A stretch of 64,000 nucleotides of DNA from NCBI GenBank assembly GCA_037189585.1, contig JBBCJA010000013.1, positions 248,001 through 312,000 on the forward strand, given 5' to 3'. This DNA is from JAEXNA01 sp037189585 (lineage in GTDB: Bacteria > Vulcanimicrobiota > Xenobia > Xenobiales > JADMJV01). Made by a program: the position numbers and the translations under genes. This document shows positions 24,677-33,758 of this stretch, piece by piece (positions within the stretch are counted from its first letter, which is position 1; each line of letters begins with the position of its first letter). The notes under the pieces were generated by a model, which was not told the origin of the DNA, did no database searches, and worked only from the letters and a program-made list of their open reading frames with translations.

Positions 24677-24775
24677 CCCTCGCTCAGGGGATTCGGCCGC
24701 TCTCAATCCTTGAAAAAAATCCTACTCCAGGAAGGAGGCTTGAAGATCTGTCAGAATTTTCCTTGAAAGTTTTTC

Positions 24776-26143
24776 ATGAGGTTTCACAGTTCGTTGAGTC
24801 ACCCCGGTAAGCCCAAGTTGTCACTTTCTCGTCTCCGTCGCTCCGAGCAGACAGGAATCATCTCGCGCGGCTTTTCCGTTCGCTGGACAGCGGCCGTCTT
24901 GTTGATGGGAAGCGTGGGAGCGGCCTGGGCTTTCAATCCTCTTTCGGGAAGCGGAAAGGCTGTGGGGACCACCACGGTCGCCGACTCCCATCTTGTGGTG
25001 GAGGGAGACCCCCAGGTCGTGGCGCCTCTCCTTGGCTCGTTGGTGGGCGAAGTGGCCTTAAGTTCTCAAGACCGGGAATTGATATCTAAGTCAGCGGGTC
25101 AGCGCATGGTGTTGCGTTCTAAACCTGTGGTCGACCTCGGTGGGAAGAGTCTGCGCGACAAAGGGAAGTTCTTGCGTGCCGTGGAGGAGGTCGAGGAGCA
25201 GTTTCTGCTTTCGGGCGCTTATCCCCCCTTGCCTCCGGATGGAGCGGCGGGATCGATGAATTATCGCACAGACGGGCAAGACTTCACCCTGGGGTCTGGA
25301 CATCGCCGCTATACGGCGGAGGAGGGTCTGACTTATGGATCCCCTCCGGTCGCCGGGCAGAGCTTCGAGGTGGCCGGTTTTTTGCGAAGTCAAGACATAG
25401 GCTGGGGGCCGTGGCGAAAGGCTTCGATGGAGTTCTTCGGGCAGAAAGAGGTCACGAATTCGGAGGCCTTGGAGTTTCTCGTCGAAAATGTTCCTGACTC
25501 AAAAAGTTCCGCTCGTCTTTTCTTCCCCGTGGATCGCGCTACATGCGGCTACCTGTTTCGTAAAAAGGATGGAACGAGTGCCTACAGGTCGGGGGAGTTG
25601 GCCTACGACGCCGCCTTGGGCACTTTTTCCCTGAAGCTTTTCCGTGTCAATCTCGCCTCTAGTCCGGCCCTTCGGGCTGACCGGTTAGAGGCCGAGGCTA
25701 AAGCTCGCGATGGCGCGGTGGTTCTGGTGGGCGACCAGGGGCTGCTCGGCGACCTCGGGTTGGCCGAGCCGCCGGCCGAGAGTCCAGACGGGGTAGTCGT
25801 TCTTTCCTCGGCCGCCGTGATGCCCTGCTCGGTCAGTAGCGCGCTCGACGGTCTGCGTTTGTCCGCTTTGGCCAGACATCAAGAAAGTCTGGCGCGGGGC
25901 CTGTATGTGGCTTCTGAGGGAGAGAAGTCTCAAGCGGTCGTGGCTGGACGGGTGAAGCTTCTCGATCAACTGGGCCAGCTTCATCAACTGCACCTCCGCG
26001 CCGGACGTGGCGCCGACTATGATTGGGTGATCGGTCAGGTGTGCCCGGTGAAGGAGGAGCCGCGAGCGGAGAAGTTTGTAGACAGTGGGCTCAGTTTTGA
26101 GGAGAGCCCCACGACGGAGCCTCTGGTGAAGGCGGGACGGTAG
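24776..26143 (+). CDS. secreted protein of unknown function
   Basis: 455 aa. A basic N-terminus of about 35 residues leads into a hydrophobic segment and probable cleavage site (WTAAVLLMGSVGAAWAFNPL), so the product is exported. The mature part is Ser/Gly/Leu rich with alternating hydrophobic stretches and few cysteines; I see no catalytic motif. A segment VVLVGDQGLLGDLGLAEPP resembles a beta-helix-like or adhesive turn but is not diagnostic. The strongest ribosome site in the region (GGAAGGAGG) is 36 nt upstream of the ATG and is followed by a stop, so the start is uncertain. The 3' end overlaps the convergent GNAT gene by 53 bp. Confidence 0.68.
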   Translation: MRFHSSLSHPGKPKLSLSRLRRSEQTGIISRGFSVRWTAAVLLMGSVGAAWAFNPLSGSGKAVGTTTVADSHLVVEGDPQVVAPLLGSLVGEVALSSQDRELISKSAGQRMVLRSKPVVDLGGKSLRDKGKFLRAVEEVEEQFLLSGAYPPLPPDGAAGSMNYRTDGQDFTLGSGHRRYTAEEGLTYGSPPVAGQSFEVAGFLRSQDIGWGPWRKASMEFFGQKEVTNSEALEFLVENVPDSKSSARLFFPVDRATCGYLFRKKDGTSAYRSGELAYDAALGTFSLKLFRVNLASSPALRADRLEAEAKARDGAVVLVGDQGLLGDLGLAEPPAESPDGVVVLSSAAVMPCSVSSALDGLRLSALARHQESLARGLYVASEGEKSQAVVAGRVKLLDQLGQLHQLHLRAGRGADYDWVIGQVCPVKEEPRAEKFVDSGLSFEESPTTEPLVKAGR

Positions 26144-26738
26144 TCGTCGCTCTCCATTGCTCGGCGGATAATCTCATTATGACCCGCTTTTCGGTCCATC
26201 GGTTGTGAAGACCGATAATCTCCATCTCTCGAATGATTTCGAAACCGCACTTTTGAAAGCAGCCCTGGGCGCCTAAATTGAAACTGGCGGTGTCTAGCTC
26301 GATAGTATCGACACCGCGAGTCTCGAAAAGGTACCGGACCAGAATCCTCATCGCTTCCGAGCCCAGGCCACGACCTCGTTGTTGGCTCGCGCCCACCATG
26401 ATTCCGACACGGGCCAAGCTCCGCCGGTCTTTACGGAAGAGTTTGTAGCGCAAGAAGCCCAGGGGCAGATTGGCTGTGGCTTCCTCGATGAGAAGCACTC
26501 CTCGCCCGTCGCAGCGAAGATCGTCCAAATACTCCCGGGACATTTCGGCGAGAGTCTCGCTATCCGTGTCCACGCCGAAGGCCAGTCGGCAGCTCTCGGA
26601 GTCGGCGAACCAGCCGGCTACGGCCTGGTGATCCTGGGAAAGTAGAGGGCGCAAACGCAACCTGCCCGACTCCGATAGCAGAGGCGGGTTCAAGTTTTCT
26701 CTGGAACGACCCAGGATTCGGCGCAACAGGCTCCGCAT
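26091..26738 (-). CDS. GNAT family N-acetyltransferase (RimJ/RimL-like)
   Basis: 215 aa from ATG 26738; a GTG at 26753 would add five residues. The GNAT fold is visible: substrate strands SGRLRLRPLLSQDHQAVAGWF, the beta-4 strand ARVGIMVGASQQRGRGLGSEA with the acetyl-CoA pyrophosphate motif QRGRGLG, and the late motif TIELDTASFNLGAQGCFQKCGFE typical of RimJ/RimL proteins. The acceptor may be a protein N-terminus, an antibiotic or a small amine. It overlaps the 3' end of the secreted protein gene. Divergent from the J-domain gene. Confidence 0.87.
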   Translation of the reverse strand: MRSLLRRILGRSRENLNPPLLSESGRLRLRPLLSQDHQAVAGWFADSESCRLAFGVDTDSETLAEMSREYLDDLRCDGRGVLLIEEATANLPLGFLRYKLFRKDRRSLARVGIMVGASQQRGRGLGSEAMRILVRYLFETRGVDTIELDTASFNLGAQGCFQKCGFEIIREMEIIGLHNRWTEKRVIMRLSAEQWRATTTVPPSPEAPSWGSPQN

Positions 26739-26937
26739 ATGTGGGTTTACCACGGATTGAGCCGAGGTTCCCTCAGGTTGGTCAGAATTTTATGAAGTCG
26801 CGAGGCTCGGTGTCCTCGAGCGACGAATAGTCCAATCTTGGAGGAATGCCCCGGGAAGAATCCAAAAGGGGCCCTCAAGATGACATGGCTTGGGGATGTT
26901 GAGCCTTCGAGCTATTACGGGTCAAAGGAGCGTCGAG

Positions 26938-27558
26938 TTGCAAAAGCGAGATTTCTATATGGTCCTTCGGGTCAAGCCCGTCGCGTCCCCTGACGAGATC
27001 AGAAAGGCCTACAGGGAACTCTCCAAAAAGTACCATCCCGACCTCAATCCGGGGATGAAGGCGGCTTCTGACGAGAAGATGAAAGAACTCGTCGCGGCTT
27101 ACAACGTGCTCAATAATAAGGAACAGCGTAAAGCCTACGACGCGCAGCCGCAGTTTCAGTATCGGAAGTTTGGCAAAGGCCGAGACAAGCCGACCAAAGA
27201 CACCTTTAAGAAGCAGGCGCCTAAAAAGCAGGGCTTGTTGCAGAAGATGTTGTCATTTGTGAGAAAGAAAGATGGAGCGAGTGCTGGAGTCGATCCTAAG
27301 CAGGCCGATGTGCATTTCATGTTGGGTTTGTCCATGGCTGAAAGCGACAATTTTCTCGAGCAGGCCAAGGCGGAGTTCGTTAAAGCCTTGGAGTACGATC
27401 CAAAGCATCTCGAAGCGACCTACAATCTCGCCCTGACCTCCTACCGAAACGGGGATTTCGAAGGGGCTCGCTTCGGACTCAATGATGTGCTCAAGCTTAA
27501 TTCCAACGATGTTCACGCTAAACATCTGCTAAAGCTCCTCCACGATCCCGATCTATAG
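26938..27558 (+). CDS. J-domain co-chaperone with C-terminal TPR repeats
   Basis: 206 aa if translation begins at TTG 26938, which has AAAGGAG 7 nt upstream and places the J-domain directly at the N-terminus (MQKRDFYMVLRVKP). ATG 26896 would add 14 residues without a good ribosome site. The J-domain (about residues 1-65) has the HPD tripeptide in KKYHPDLNPG. A Lys-rich linker follows. Two TPR units end the protein (DVHFMLGLSMAESDNFLEQA and LEATYNLALTSYRNGDFEGA). It probably recruits DnaK to a client bound by the TPRs. It is not a canonical DnaJ: the Gly/Phe and zinc domains are absent. Confidence 0.85.
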   Translation: MQKRDFYMVLRVKPVASPDEIRKAYRELSKKYHPDLNPGMKAASDEKMKELVAAYNVLNNKEQRKAYDAQPQFQYRKFGKGRDKPTKDTFKKQAPKKQGLLQKMLSFVRKKDGASAGVDPKQADVHFMLGLSMAESDNFLEQAKAEFVKALEYDPKHLEATYNLALTSYRNGDFEGARFGLNDVLKLNSNDVHAKHLLKLLHDPDL

Positions 27559-27633
27559 CTCCCGGGAACTTCGTCGGTATTTTTCGAACGTTCACATCTC
27601 GTTAAAGTCCGTTTTGCTCTTTAGCCTTAAAAT

Positions 27634-28263
27634 GTGGCTGTGATAATTACGGGCGTACATAGTTGGACGAGTGGTCCCTTTTCGGCGGTCCGTCCCGGAG
27701 AGGTCGCCCAGGACCCCGTGGAGTCGTCTCCCAGGGAGCCCATCGACGAGGTGGTTCCCATGCAGCCACCCGCGGACAGTCAGAGGTCCGGGAGTTCCAT
27801 GTCCAGTTCTCGGATGCGAGATCAGGGAGCGAAATCGGTCGGAGCGGCCCTGGCGGCCTTTCCTCAGATCGTTCATGTTTTAGCCGATCCGGAACTTCAT
27901 TTAGGAAAGCAGCTTTCCACCGCCACAGGACTCCCCGTTGTCTCCCTGGAGGAAAACTCCATCGAGGAGCTCGCTACCGTTTTGTCCGCGGAAGAATTCG
28001 CCCAAGGATTTATCTTAGAAGGCTTCCCTACGGATCGCGGTGTGGCCGAGGGGCTGGACAGCTTGCTGTCCGCGACCAGTCCCAACGAGCGCCGAGTTTT
28101 GGGTTGGCAGGCCGAAAAAGACGATCATCAGCAGATCATCTTGGACCACTACATCGACCAGGGACTACTCTGGAATGTTCCTAACGAGAGTCCGGCCGCT
28201 CCTTCCGAGCAGGTCACGGACGCGCTCTTAGAGTGCATGGTGGGCCTACCCGCTCGTAAGTAG
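27634..28263 (+). CDS. adenylate-kinase-like protein lacking the P-loop
   Basis: 209 aa from GTG 27634. The first ~70 residues are Ser/Pro-rich and look disordered. Residues ~75-150 follow the order of adenylate kinase: a strand (IVHVLADPELHLGKQL) where the P-loop should be, then ATGLPVVSLEENS (compare the GIPHISTGD region), then QGFILEGFPTDRGVAEGLD (compare GFLLDGFPRT..QA). The glycines of the P-loop and the Arg of FPRT are missing, so catalysis is unlikely. It may be a pseudoenzyme or a regulatory nucleotide sensor. The assignment rests on motif order and is moderate in strength. Confidence 0.68.
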   Translation: MAVIITGVHSWTSGPFSAVRPGEVAQDPVESSPREPIDEVVPMQPPADSQRSGSSMSSSRMRDQGAKSVGAALAAFPQIVHVLADPELHLGKQLSTATGLPVVSLEENSIEELATVLSAEEFAQGFILEGFPTDRGVAEGLDSLLSATSPNERRVLGWQAEKDDHQQIILDHYIDQGLLWNVPNESPAAPSEQVTDALLECMVGLPARK

Positions 28264-28383
28264 GTTGGCGGGCTGTACCCGAGACCACTGACTCGCCCGA
28301 AGGAATGCACTCCGTACACCTCTAATAGGCACTCTGCCCGAGGCTCCCGCTAGGTATGGCTCGGTGATGATCTTGGAGGATTC

Positions 28384-30120
28384 ATGGCTGGTACACAATC
28401 GACCCCCCCACAATCGCCGCAGCAAGGCGAGACCCCGTCTCCCCTGTGTAATCACCTGCTCGAACAGGTTCGGCTGCGCTTGGAGGACAAGCTCGCGGCG
28501 GAGGACCTTCGCAATGCCGCTCAGGAAGCCATCAAGAGTCTCGAGCAAGCTCGCGAGCAGACCCTAGCGAACCTGGAGAAGGGGGGAGCCAAGGACGAAG
28601 TTCTCGACGCCTTCGAGCGTAGCTTTGAAGAGATGCAAGTCGCACTCGAGGAGATCGACGAGTATGCCGACAAAGCCGACGACAAGACTCACGAGAGTGT
28701 TCGAGGCTCTATCTTTCGCGCCGCCCACGCCAGCGCTCTGGCGGTTCTAGCCATGCAGCAGGCGGAGCTCTCCGATGGGCCCACCGACATGCCTCTTTTC
28801 AACGGCCTCTTCAAGATGAAGGAAGGCTATCTTCAAAATCAGGTCGAGGGAAGCCAGCTTCAGGCGGCGCTCGACAACATCGTCAAGATGACCAAAGCCG
28901 CGATGGCTGAGCTTTTGGCCGCCGAAGGCGAGCAGCCTCCGCAGAGGGACGGCTTGGTACGGGCTTACGAAGAGCAGATCGAAAGTCTCGAGCACGTCGG
29001 TGAGACGATCGACAGCGGAAGCAAGGACAAAGGCACCGTGGACGATGCCTTTGAGCGCTTACTTAAGACGAGTCAGGGTGTTCGTGAGGCGATGGCTTCA
29101 CTCAACGAAGCCATGATGAGCGTTGGGCCATGCCGATTGGTGCGAGCCAATGTCTTGCTTTCCGCCTCCGAGACTTTTCGTGCCGGTGGCATCAGTCCCG
29201 ATCAGTTTGGTCGGACTTTGGATTCCTTTGAGGGAGAGCTCAAGGAAGAGCGGGCCGCCGTGGATGAGATGGCGGGTCTTCCGGGGCAAAACGAGGCGGT
29301 CATCAAGGAGATTGAAGGTGTTCGCACGGCCTACGACCTTCATGACGAAGCTATCGCCATTTTTTCCGAGATCATTGATGGAGAGGCTGCTCCCGAGGAC
29401 TTTGCCAAAGCGCAGACGCTTCTCATCGAGGCCTCCGAGAAGCTCTCCGATCACAAAGAAGAGCTCGAGCGTCTTGGGGAGAGCGAGGGGAAAGTCTCTT
29501 GTGTTCGCTGCGGATCCCCCAACGAAGCTGGACAGCGTGTCTGCGGAAAGTGTGGAGCGCAGTTGCCCCAGCAGGCCGGGGTCGGTGGAGTCTCTTCCAC
29601 CATGTCTTATCAGGAATCTGACGGAGCCGCTGATTTCGGCGAACAAGAACTCGAGATGACCACGAACCTGGAACGTCTTTTCCAGGCAGTCAACGAGGTT
29701 GCGGAGAGTCGCCGTAGCGATAGAGACTTCGAAGAAGTGATCGACTGGATGGATGGGCTGCTCGAAGAAGCCGCCCAAACGATGCCGGATGTTCCAGCGA
29801 TGCAGTATCCGGATTGCCCTCCTGACATGCAAGAGAAGATCGAGGAGCTTCAAGTTCAGCTTTCGACTCAGCGAGAGTTGATGATGGAAGGTATCGAAGC
29901 CGTTCGCGAGGCGTTGGGCATCCTGGGCAGCTATGTCGAGACTCACGACAAGGACGTTCTTGTCCAGGGTGTTCGTGGGGTCCGCGATGGCGTGATCAAA
30001 ATGCAGTCCTCCGAAAAAGCCTTAACCGCTATTAGCGAAACATTGCAGAAAGCCGCGGCGGAAGCGCAGGCCTCTCGAGAGGACGAGGATTCAGAATCCG
30101 ACGAATCCGAGACCGAATAG
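28384..30120 (+). CDS. large alpha-helical coiled-coil protein with central zinc ribbon, function unknown
   Basis: 578 aa; GGAGGA lies 3 nt before the ATG. Almost the whole chain is acidic alpha-helix with heptad-like patterns (LEDKLAAEDLRNAAQEAIKS; FERSFEEMQVALEEIDEYAD). A four-Cys zinc ribbon sits at about residues 373-391 (CVRCGSPNEAGQRVCGKCGA), splitting the protein into two helical halves. The C-terminus is a Ser/Asp/Glu tail (SREDEDSESDESETE). There is no membrane segment, so it is cytoplasmic. Such layouts suggest a scaffold, but I do not recognise the family. It ends 23 bp before metH. Confidence 0.75.
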   Translation: MAGTQSTPPQSPQQGETPSPLCNHLLEQVRLRLEDKLAAEDLRNAAQEAIKSLEQAREQTLANLEKGGAKDEVLDAFERSFEEMQVALEEIDEYADKADDKTHESVRGSIFRAAHASALAVLAMQQAELSDGPTDMPLFNGLFKMKEGYLQNQVEGSQLQAALDNIVKMTKAAMAELLAAEGEQPPQRDGLVRAYEEQIESLEHVGETIDSGSKDKGTVDDAFERLLKTSQGVREAMASLNEAMMSVGPCRLVRANVLLSASETFRAGGISPDQFGRTLDSFEGELKEERAAVDEMAGLPGQNEAVIKEIEGVRTAYDLHDEAIAIFSEIIDGEAAPEDFAKAQTLLIEASEKLSDHKEELERLGESEGKVSCVRCGSPNEAGQRVCGKCGAQLPQQAGVGGVSSTMSYQESDGAADFGEQELEMTTNLERLFQAVNEVAESRRSDRDFEEVIDWMDGLLEEAAQTMPDVPAMQYPDCPPDMQEKIEELQVQLSTQRELMMEGIEAVREALGILGSYVETHDKDVLVQGVRGVRDGVIKMQSSEKALTAISETLQKAAAEAQASREDEDSESDESETE

Positions 30121-30143
30121 GTCGCGAACCGCGAACATTATTC

Positions 30144-33100
30144 ATGGAAGAAGCTTTTAAGCAAGCCGCCTCGGAGCGGATTCTCATTCTCGATGGGGCG
30201 ATGGGGACCGCTCTTCAGGGCTACCGGCTGGACGAAGCCGCTTTCCGGGGTGAGCGCTTCGCCGAGTGGCCCCAGTCGCTCCAGGGCTGCAACGACCTGT
30301 TGTGCCTGACTCAGCCGCACATCGTTCGTGAGGTTCACACGGCTTACATCGAGGCCGGTTCGGACCTGATCGAGACCAACACTTTCAATGCTCAGAGCCT
30401 TTCCATGGCCGATTACGGGGCTCAGTCGCTGGTGGCCGAAATCAACCGCGAGGCCGCGCGTCTGGCCAAAGAGTGCGCGCAGACCGTAGGTCGGACGGTG
30501 TGGGTGGCCGGTGCGGTCGGACCGACCAGCAAGACCCTGTCGCTTTCCGTCGATGTCAATCGTCCGGGAGCGCGCGAGGTCACTTTCGCCCAGGTCCGAC
30601 AAGCCTACGATGAGCAGATCGAAGCTCTGATCGAAGGCGGCGTGGACTGTCTTTTGATCGAGACGATCTTCGACACCCAGAACTCCAAGGCCGCGGTGGT
30701 GGCCGCCGAGGATGTCTTCGCCCGTCTCGGACGCCGTATCCCCGTTTTGATTTCGGTGACCATCACCGACCGCAGCGGTCGGACCCTTTCGGGCCAGCAG
30801 TTGGAAGCCTTCTGGCACTCCATTCGCCACTGCCGGCCGCTCTGCGTGGGCCTCAACTGCGCCCTGGGTGCCGAGGAGATGACGACTTACCTGGGTGAGC
30901 TCTCGGAGCTTGCCGACACTCTTGTCTCCTGCTATCCCAACGCGGGTTTGCCCAACGCTTTGGGCGGTTACGACGAGACTCCGGAGCAGATGGCGGCTGT
31001 CCTGGGTCGCTTCGCCGACAACGGATGGCTCAACATGGTCGGCGGATGCTGTGGGACCACACCGGAGTTCATCGCGGCCATCGCGCGGGAGATGAAGGGT
31101 CGCGCTCCACGCCGGCCCAAGCCGACTCGATCGGGTTTTGCCGTCAGCGGCCTCGAGCCGTTCCGCCAAACCGCCGACACAGGCCTGATCGTGGTGGGGG
31201 AGAGAACCAACGTGACCGGTTCTCCCAAGTTCGCCAGGCTGGTTCGGGAAGGCGACTTGGAGGGCGCATTGGTGGTTGCCCGGCAGCAGGTCGATAACGG
31301 AGCCAACATTCTCGACGTCAACATGGACGAGGGGCTGCTGGACTCGGAAGCCTTCATGCGTCAGTTCTTGCAGTTGGTCGCTTCCGAGCCCGACATCTCC
31401 AAAGTCCCTCTGATGATCGACTCCTCCCGCTGGGAAGTGTTGGTGGCCGGAATCGAGAGCGCCCAGGGTCGCTGCGTGGTCAACAGCATCTCGCTCAAGG
31501 ACGGTGAGGAGGAGTTCCTGTATCGAGCCGAGTTCCTCAAGAGGTTCGGCGCCGCCGTGGTGGTCATGGCTTTCGACGAACAGGGACAAGCCGACACCAC
31601 CGAGCGCCGCATCGCGATCTGCCGTCGAGCCTACAAGCTTTTGACCGAAAAGGTCGGCATGGACCCCTGGGATATCATTTTCGATCCCAACGTCTTGACC
31701 GTGGCCACGGGAATCCCCGAGCATGACGGCTACGGATTGAGCTTCATCGAAGCCATTTCCGCCATCAAGAAAGAGTGTCCCGGAGTGCTGATCTCCGGTG
31801 GAATCTCCAACGTCAGTTTTTCCTTTCGTGGAAACAATCCGGTGCGTGAAGCCATGCACACGGTCTTCCTCTATCACGCCATCAAGGCCGGCTTGGACAT
31901 GGCCATCGTCAACGCCGGTATGTTGGGGATCTATGAGGATATCCCCGAGGACCTGCGGGTCGCGACCGAGGATGTCTTGTTGGCAAGAGACCCCGAGGCG
32001 ACCGAGCGACTACTGGCCATGGCCGAGAAGTACCGCGAGGAAGGCGGCAAGAAAGCCGAGGAGGGGACGGGTCTTGCCTGGCGCTCGGGCAGCGTGGAAG
32101 AGCGTCTTTCCCACGCCTTGGTCAACGGAGTGGTCGACTTCATCGACCAAGACACCGAGGAGGCTCGTCAGAAGTACCCTCGTCCTCTGGAAGTGATCGA
32201 GGGTCCGCTGATGGCTGGCATGGCGATCGTGGGTGAACGGTTCGGCGAGGGAAAGATGTTCTTGCCCCAGGTGGTCAAGAGCGCCCGCGTGATGAAAAAG
32301 GCAGTGGCCTACCTACTTCCGTTTATGGACGCCGAGAAAGAGCAAGGCGGCGCCAAGTCCCAGGGGCGCATTCTGATGGCGACGGTCAAAGGCGACGTGC
32401 ACGATATCGGCAAAAATATCGTTGGAGTCGTTCTGGGATGTAATGGATTTGAAGTGATCGATCTGGGGGTGATGGTCCCGACGGAGGAAATTTTACGTCA
32501 GGCCAAATCCCACCAGGTCGACCTGGTGGGGCTTTCCGGGTTGATCACCCCCTCGCTCGATGAAATGGTCAGAGTGGCCGAAGCCATGGCAAGAGACGGA
32601 CTAGATCAGCCGCTTTTGATCGGCGGAGCCACCACGTCGGCCACCCACACCGCGCTCAAGATCGCTCCCACCCGTTCTCAGCCTGTGGTCCACGTGTTGG
32701 ACGCCTCCAGAGCCGCGGCGGTTTGTGGGAAACTTCTCGATGTTGACGGTCGCGGAAGCTATCTGGCCGAGGTGGAAATTGAGCACGAGCGGTTGCGGCA
32801 GAGATTTCTCAAAAAATCTCAAGTCGCCCTACTCCCTCTCGCCGAAGCGCGCTCCAAGGGATGGACCTGGGCCTGCCCTAACGGTGGGGTCCCTAGAGCG
32901 GCGAATCTTTCTCAAATCATAGTACGAGACCCGCTTCCCTTGGAAGAGCTGGTGCCCTTGATCGATTGGACTCCGTTTTTCATCGTCTGGCAGATGCGGG
33001 GCACCTACCCTCGAATCTTGGAGCGGCCGGAGGCCAGAGCTCTCTTCGAGGAGGCTCAAGAGCTGCTCGAGAGTTTGGTGAAAGACAAAATTTTGAGCGC

Positions 33101-33758
33101 TCGAGCCGTCTTCGGGGTCTTCCCGGCTCATTCCGAGGGAGATGACCTGGTGGTCGCGGGACAGCGCTGGCCCATGCTTCGGCAGCAGATCGAGCGGTCG
33201 GAAGGCAAGCCGTCGCGATCGCTTGTCGACTTTCTCTCCACCACTCCGCAAGCCGACAGCTTGGGACTTTTCGCGGTCAGCACCGGTTTTGGTTGCGACG
33301 AGGCGGTGAAAGCTTACCAGGCTGACCACGATGACTATCACGCCATCATGATTCGAGCCCTGGCCGACCGCCTGGCCGAAGCCGGCGCCGAGTGGGTCCA
33401 TCGGGAGTTACGCGTCGCCTGGGGATTGGAAAGTCGCGGCAGCTTCTCTCCCGAGCAGCTGATCAAGGAAGAGTATTCCGGGATCCGTCCGGCGCCGGGA
33501 TATCCCGCTTGTCCTGACCATGTGACCAAGCATGAGCTATGGAAACTTCTCCAGGTGGAGCAAAGGACGGGGATCAAGCTGCTCGACTCTGGAGCCATGT
33601 GGCCGGCTGCGTCGGTCAGCGGGATGGTCTTTCATCATCCCGAGGCGCGCTATTTCGCTATCAACCGAATCGGCTCGGACCAGTTGGCGGACTACGCCGC
33701 TCGTTTGGGGGAAAATCCCGAGGAGGTGGCGCGCCGCCTGGCGACGCTACTGTCGTGA
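30144..33758 (+). CDS. metH: cobalamin-dependent methionine synthase
   Basis: 1204 aa, full-length four-module enzyme. The homocysteine module (1-~320) has LDGAMGTAL and zinc ligands in GLNCALG and GGCCGTTPE. The methyltetrahydrofolate (pterin) module spans ~350-610 (VGERTNVTGSPKF, GANILDVNMDEGLLD). The cobalamin module has the cap domain and the DxHxxG motif VKGDVHDIGKNIVGVVL with His as lower axial ligand. The AdoMet-binding activation domain ends the protein (IRPAPGYPACPDH). It remethylates homocysteine to methionine. There is no cobalamin riboswitch in the 23-bp upstream gap. The SpoU gene overlaps its stop. Confidence 0.98.
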   Translation: MEEAFKQAASERILILDGAMGTALQGYRLDEAAFRGERFAEWPQSLQGCNDLLCLTQPHIVREVHTAYIEAGSDLIETNTFNAQSLSMADYGAQSLVAEINREAARLAKECAQTVGRTVWVAGAVGPTSKTLSLSVDVNRPGAREVTFAQVRQAYDEQIEALIEGGVDCLLIETIFDTQNSKAAVVAAEDVFARLGRRIPVLISVTITDRSGRTLSGQQLEAFWHSIRHCRPLCVGLNCALGAEEMTTYLGELSELADTLVSCYPNAGLPNALGGYDETPEQMAAVLGRFADNGWLNMVGGCCGTTPEFIAAIAREMKGRAPRRPKPTRSGFAVSGLEPFRQTADTGLIVVGERTNVTGSPKFARLVREGDLEGALVVARQQVDNGANILDVNMDEGLLDSEAFMRQFLQLVASEPDISKVPLMIDSSRWEVLVAGIESAQGRCVVNSISLKDGEEEFLYRAEFLKRFGAAVVVMAFDEQGQADTTERRIAICRRAYKLLTEKVGMDPWDIIFDPNVLTVATGIPEHDGYGLSFIEAISAIKKECPGVLISGGISNVSFSFRGNNPVREAMHTVFLYHAIKAGLDMAIVNAGMLGIYEDIPEDLRVATEDVLLARDPEATERLLAMAEKYREEGGKKAEEGTGLAWRSGSVEERLSHALVNGVVDFIDQDTEEARQKYPRPLEVIEGPLMAGMAIVGERFGEGKMFLPQVVKSARVMKKAVAYLLPFMDAEKEQGGAKSQGRILMATVKGDVHDIGKNIVGVVLGCNGFEVIDLGVMVPTEEILRQAKSHQVDLVGLSGLITPSLDEMVRVAEAMARDGLDQPLLIGGATTSATHTALKIAPTRSQPVVHVLDASRAAAVCGKLLDVDGRGSYLAEVEIEHERLRQRFLKKSQVALLPLAEARSKGWTWACPNGGVPRAANLSQIIVRDPLPLEELVPLIDWTPFFIVWQMRGTYPRILERPEARALFEEAQELLESLVKDKILSARAVFGVFPAHSEGDDLVVAGQRWPMLRQQIERSEGKPSRSLVDFLSTTPQADSLGLFAVSTGFGCDEAVKAYQADHDDYHAIMIRALADRLAEAGAEWVHRELRVAWGLESRGSFSPEQLIKEEYSGIRPAPGYPACPDHVTKHELWKLLQVEQRTGIKLLDSGAMWPAASVSGMVFHHPEARYFAINRIGSDQLADYAARLGENPEEVARRLATLLS

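Noticed and set aside
24731..24766. A coding start at TTG 24740 after GGAAGGAGG for the secreted protein
   Set aside because: The frame is the same as the gene's, but a TGA at 24764-24766 ends it after eight codons, so it cannot be the gene's start.
30121..30143. Cobalamin riboswitch before metH
   Set aside because: Only 23 bp separate metH from the upstream gene, too short for a riboswitch, and no B12-box-like sequence is visible in it.
30138..31877. A 579-codon open frame on the minus strand opposite metH
   Set aside because: It is antisense to the highly conserved homocysteine and pterin modules of metH; its composition is that of a high-GC shadow frame and it has no recognisable domain.
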